A stretch of DNA of 64,000 nt from Celeribacter halophilus (GTDB lineage Bacteria; Pseudomonadota; Alphaproteobacteria; Rhodobacterales; Rhodobacteraceae), in NCBI RefSeq assembly GCF_900114135.1, contig NZ_FORY01000014.1, forward strand, positions 1 through 64,000, written 5' to 3'. The notes under the pieces were generated by a model, which was not told the origin of the DNA, did not search any database, and worked only from the letters and a program-made list of their open reading frames with translations. This document shows positions 60,925 through 64,000 of the stretch, one piece after another; the stretch's first letter is position 1, and the number at the start of each line of letters is the position of its first letter. A program made the position numbers and the translations under genes.

Positions 60925-62112
60925 ATGACGAGCAATTCTACGCATGAAGATCTGAATGCGGTGATCCGTCAACACTCCGAGTGGTTGGCCAACCAGCTGC
61001 ATTCGCAGCGCGAAAGCCTGTTTCCGCCGGATGCCTCTAAAACCATGCGCAAATTCATGTCCGGCGAGGCGGCCGCGCTTTTGGGAGTAAATGACTCCTA
61101 TCTGCGCAAGCTGCATCTCGACGGCAAAGGCCCCTCCCCCGAACTGACACCGGGCAACCGGCGGCTCTATTCCGCGCAGGACATTCAGGACCTGCGGGTT
61201 CTGCTGGAGAAAACCGCGCGCAAACCGGGGGATTACCTGCCCGGTCGTCGTGACGGCGATCATATGCAGATCATCGGCGTGATGAATTTCAAAGGCGGCT
61301 CCGGCAAGACCACCACCGCCGCGCATCTGGCCCAACGGCTCGCACTTCTGGGCTACCGCGTCCTTGCGATCGATCTCGATCCGCAGGCCTCGCTGACAGC
61401 CCTGCATGGCGTGCAGCCGGAGTTCGATCTCGTTGACGGCGGAACGCTTTACGATGCGATCCGCTATGACGATCCGGAACCGATCCGCAACGTCATCCGC
61501 CCGACCTATATTCCCAATCTCGATCTGATCCCCGGCAACCTCGAATTGATGGAATTCGAACACGAAACCCCGCGCGCGCTGGCGCAGGGCAATGCGGGTC
61601 TGTTCTTCTTCCGCGTGAAAGAGGCGCTGGCGCAGGTGGACGGGGATTATGATGTGGTGGTCATCGACTGTCCGCCGCAACTGGGCTTTCTGACCATGTC
61701 GGCGCTGTCGGCCTCGACCGGTGTTCTGGTGACGATCCACCCCGAGATGCTGGATGTCATGTCCATGTCGCAATTCCTGCGCATGACCGCCGATCTGATG
61801 GATGTGATTGCCGAAAGTGGCGCGGATATGTCCCATGACTGGATGCGCTATGTGCTCACCCGTTACGAGCCTTCGGACGCGCCGCAAAACCGGATCGTGG
61901 CCTTTCTGCGCACCATGTATGGCGAGACGGTGCTCAACGCGCCGATGCTCAAATCCACCGCGATTTCGGATGCGGGTCTGACCAAACAGACACTTTACGA
62001 GGTGGAACGCTCCGCCTTCACCCGCTCGACCTATGACCGCGCGATTGAAAGCCTCAATGCGGTCAATGACGAGATCGCAGCCTTGATTCAGAAAACATGG
62101 GGGCGCTCATGA
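60925..62112 (+). CDS. repA: RepABC partition ATPase RepA (ParA family)
   Basis: The 395-residue protein has an N-terminal HTH region (about 45-110: MSGEAAALLGVNDSYLRKLHLDGKGPSPELTPGNRRLYSAQDIQDLRVLL) for autoregulation and a ParA ATPase domain with the deviant Walker A NFKGGSGKTTTAAHLAQ, Walker A' DLDPQASLT and Walker B VVVIDCPPQLG. It drives segregation of the replicon together with RepB. It lies first in the cassette, with a 4-base overlap to repB. Confidence 0.94.
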   Translation: MTSNSTHEDLNAVIRQHSEWLANQLHSQRESLFPPDASKTMRKFMSGEAAALLGVNDSYLRKLHLDGKGPSPELTPGNRRLYSAQDIQDLRVLLEKTARKPGDYLPGRRDGDHMQIIGVMNFKGGSGKTTTAAHLAQRLALLGYRVLAIDLDPQASLTALHGVQPEFDLVDGGTLYDAIRYDDPEPIRNVIRPTYIPNLDLIPGNLELMEFEHETPRALAQGNAGLFFFRVKEALAQVDGDYDVVVIDCPPQLGFLTMSALSASTGVLVTIHPEMLDVMSMSQFLRMTADLMDVIAESGADMSHDWMRYVLTRYEPSDAPQNRIVAFLRTMYGETVLNAPMLKSTAISDAGLTKQTLYEVERSAFTRSTYDRAIESLNAVNDEIAALIQKTWGRS

Positions 62113-63140
62113 CCAGCAGCAAGAAAAAGCGGATGTCCATGCTCGACAGTCTCGCGGCGGCGGGCACGCCGGCGCCAACTGCGGCGACCTCGATGATGTC
62201 GAGCAACCGTGCGCTGCGCTCGGCTCGTGATGCGGTTGACAGCCACCGCGTCTGGGAACTGGATCCGGCGCTGGTCATTGACGAGCGCGTGTCGGACCGG
62301 CTTGATCCCGATGACGTGGCCGATCTGCGCGATGCCATCGAGGCCAACGGCCAGACCGTGCCGATCCTTGTGCGGCGTCACCCCGAAATTCCCGATCACT
62401 ACCTTCTCGTCTACGGGCGGCGGCGGCTTGAGGCCATCCGCTCTTCCGAGAAGGTCGAAAAGATCCGTGCCCTTGTGGCCAATCTCGACGATGATGCCGC
62501 CGTGCGCGCGCAAATCTCCGAGAACATGGCGCGGCGCGATCTGTCCTATATCGAAAAAGCCCTGTTTGCCAAAGAACTGGTCGAACAGGGCTTCGGCACC
62601 CAGGCCCATGTGGCCGAGGTGCTGACGGTGACGAAATCTTCGATCTCCATGGCACTGACCATTGTCGAAATGGTCGGCCCCGATCTCATCCGTGCGATCG
62701 GACCTGCCCACGGCATCGGGCGGCCCCGTTGGGATGCGCTCGGGCGCGGGATTGAAGAGACCGGCGCGGATCGTGAGGCGCTCATTGGCATTGCCGATGA
62801 TGTCTATACCTCCGCGAATGTGGCTGTGGTCGTCGATGATGTCACCATCGACAATAACGAACTGTCTGTTGCAGCGTTTGAAGCCGTGTCAAAGGCGGTC
62901 ACAACACAGCAGAAGGCGGCGCAGGCCGTCACCAAAGCCCCCGATCCCGCCCGTCCGAAACCGCGTGTCCTCACCGTTGATGGCGCGCGCGGCGGTGTGG
63001 TGAAGCGCACGTCGAAAGGCGTGGCGATCACGCTTGAGAGCGGGGAATTCGCAGATTGGGTCGAGGCGGAAGCCGAAGACCTCATACAAGAGCTTCACCG
63101 GCGCTGGAAAACGCGTCGGGAAGAACCAACAGAGCAGTAA
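62109..63140 (+). CDS. repB: RepABC centromere-binding protein RepB (ParB family)
   Basis: The 343-residue ParB-like protein has the N-terminal nuclease-like domain with ADLRDAIEANGQTVPILVRRHPEIPDHYLLVYGRRRLEAIR, ENMARRDLSYIEKALFAKELVEQGFGTQAHVAEVLTVTKSSISMALTIV as the HTH, and a C-terminal dimerisation region. It binds parS and loads RepA. I chose the ATG at 62109, which overlaps the repA stop by 4 bases; an in-frame ATG 12 bases earlier is the alternative. Confidence 0.93.
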   Translation: MTSSKKKRMSMLDSLAAAGTPAPTAATSMMSSNRALRSARDAVDSHRVWELDPALVIDERVSDRLDPDDVADLRDAIEANGQTVPILVRRHPEIPDHYLLVYGRRRLEAIRSSEKVEKIRALVANLDDDAAVRAQISENMARRDLSYIEKALFAKELVEQGFGTQAHVAEVLTVTKSSISMALTIVEMVGPDLIRAIGPAHGIGRPRWDALGRGIEETGADREALIGIADDVYTSANVAVVVDDVTIDNNELSVAAFEAVSKAVTTQQKAAQAVTKAPDPARPKPRVLTVDGARGGVVKRTSKGVAITLESGEFADWVEAEAEDLIQELHRRWKTRREEPTEQ

Positions 63141-63295
63141 AGGAGGCACGGCACGACAAAAGATAAGGCCCCGTAAAGACACGCTCTACGAGACCCTAAC
63201 TTGTTTCTAGCACTCTCAAGGTAGTGGCCAGAGCTCTCATCCGCAAGTCAAAAGTGATTCGCGGAACGGGATATTTTTGTCTTCGTGAAAAATAT
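63141..63295 (-). ncRNA. Probable antisense counter-transcribed RNA (ctRNA) region between repB and repC
   Basis: RepABC replicons carry a small antisense RNA gene, on the strand opposite to repC, in the 150-base repB-repC gap. The gap here is 155 bases, contains no open frame, and is strikingly different from the coding flanks. On the minus strand a CTTGCG and a TACCTT element (about 63226-63250, 18-base spacer) could be its promoter. Position in the cassette is the main evidence; the RNA boundaries cannot be set by eye. Confidence 0.55.
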
Positions 63296-64000
63296 ATGGA
63301 CTACACACCTGTCTCGCCGTTCCGGCGGACCATTGATGCTGTCTTGTTGAAGCATCAATCACGTCAGCCCTCAGCGCTGCCGCCAAGCGGCGTGAACAAA
63401 TGGGAAGCCCTGCGCGAACTCTCTGCGGCGCGAGAACATTTCGGCCTCACCGATCGTGATATGACGGTGCTTCAGGCCCTGGTCAGCTTCTATCAGAACA
63501 CCATTCTGGGCGGGAACGAGACCGATATGGTCGTTCATCCGTCCAACAAGTCGATCTGCGAGCGCCTGAACGGGATGCCTGCGTCGACCATGCGCCGTCA
63601 TCTCGGCCATCTGGTCCTCGCCGGTGTGATCATCCGCCGCGACAGCCCGAACGGGAAACGGTATGCGCGTCGTTTTGGGGAGGACAAGATCGTCTACGGT
63701 TTCGATCTCTCGCCACTAGCTTTGCGCTATACAGAGTTCTGCGAGGCCGCCGAAGAGGTGAGGGCAGAAGCCGAGCGTTTCAAGCGTCTGCGCGAGGCTG
63801 TGAGCCTGATGCGGCGTGATCTGGCAGCTCTGAGCGTCTATGGCTACGAGATGCGGCCTGATCTGTCTATCTGGGACCAGTTCTCCGACCTGGCGGCTCT
63901 GACTGCCCGTGATCTTCGTCGCAAGCTGACCTGTGATGATCTGGACAAGATGTATGACATGCTGCGTGGGGCTTTGGACCGTGCAAGATCCATTCTCGAA
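63296..64000 (+). CDS. repC: RepABC replication initiator RepC, partial
   Basis: Translation from the ATG at 63296 begins MDYTPVSPFRRTIDAVLLKH and stays open for 235 codons to the window edge. It matches the RepC N-terminal domain: LTDRDMTVLQALVSFY and the winged-helix segment MVVHPSNKSICERLNGMPASTMRRHLGHLVLAGVIIRRDSPNGKRYARRFGEDKIVYGFDLSPL. RepC initiates replication, with the origin lying inside its own gene in this family. The missing C-terminal part (about 150 residues) is outside the window. Confidence 0.92.
   Translation, partial: MDYTPVSPFRRTIDAVLLKHQSRQPSALPPSGVNKWEALRELSAAREHFGLTDRDMTVLQALVSFYQNTILGGNETDMVVHPSNKSICERLNGMPASTMRRHLGHLVLAGVIIRRDSPNGKRYARRFGEDKIVYGFDLSPLALRYTEFCEAAEEVRAEAERFKRLREAVSLMRRDLAALSVYGYEMRPDLSIWDQFSDLAALTARDLRRKLTCDDLDKMYDMLRGALDRARSILE

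Noticed and set aside
60571-61887. A 438-codon minus-strand frame covering the repA promoter and the first part of repA
   Set aside because: It lies opposite repA, whose motifs are unambiguous, and it shows no domain.

Overview
The window looks like part of an extrachromosomal replicon (plasmid or chromid) of a marine alphaproteobacterium in the Rhodobacteraceae/Roseobacter group. The reasons are the repABC-type replication/partition cassette at the right end (repA, repB, an antisense-RNA-type gap, start of repC), the moderately high GC, the many TRAP and tripartite tricarboxylate transporters, and gene families typical of that group. All calls come from reading the sequence; no database search was run.

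Layout. 1-2.8 kb is a mobile end: an IS3-family element cut by the window edge, inserted at the 3' end of the second of two overlapping tyrosine-recombinase genes. 3.3-8.9 kb carries a SerC-like aminotransferase, an alpha-ketoglutaric semialdehyde dehydrogenase (KGSADH) followed by what looks like the leftover tail of a fumarylacetoacetate-hydrolase (FAH) gene, a class III aminotransferase and a divergent RpiR regulator. 8.9-13 kb is a TAXI-type TRAP transporter with a fused permease and a universal stress protein. 13-21.5 kb is a trans-4-hydroxy-L-proline degradation cluster: 4-hydroxyproline 2-epimerase, an FAD D-amino-acid oxidase, a DapA-like pyrroline-hydroxycarboxylate deaminase, a GntR regulator and a DctPQM TRAP importer. 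KGSADH supplies the last step to 2-oxoglutarate. 22-27.3 kb holds a second DctPQM system, a cog1228 amidohydrolase (possible prolidase) and a cupin.

27.4-38.8 kb is a complete glycerol regulon: glpR divergent from glpD-glpS-glpT-glpP-glpQ-glpU-glpV-glpK plus an iron alcohol dehydrogenase. 38.9-46.3 kb is a tetrathionate respiration locus on the minus strand (ttrS-ttrR-ttrB-ttrC-ttrA). 46.6-54.1 kb is an organic-acid block: FAH-family enzyme, GntR regulator, TctCBA transporter, second KGSADH and an RraA-like protein. 54.5-57.4 kb is a third DctPQM system; 58-60.5 kb is metNIQ; 60.9 kb to the end is repABC.

The most useful new observations are: (i) an 11-bp motif (ATTGGATCCAG, or a one-base variant) at three promoters of the hydroxyproline region, which ties the TRAP importer at 18.4-21.5 kb to the pathway and to the GntR gene; (ii) four direct repeats with an exact 11-bp period upstream of ttrS, and an 18-bp palindrome between ttrR and ttrB; (iii) complementary loss of ATPase motifs in GlpS and GlpT, predicting one working and one degenerate ATP site; (iv) a SerC-like enzyme without the His-Arg pair that holds the phosphate in phosphoserine aminotransferase; (v) an FAH remnant reading in frame after the first KGSADH stop codon; (vi) an IS end that supplies the stop codon of a recombinase. 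I found no CRISPR array, tRNA or rRNA, and no clearly undescribed multi-gene system; the best candidates for novelty are the regulatory arrays and the organic-acid block of unknown substrate.
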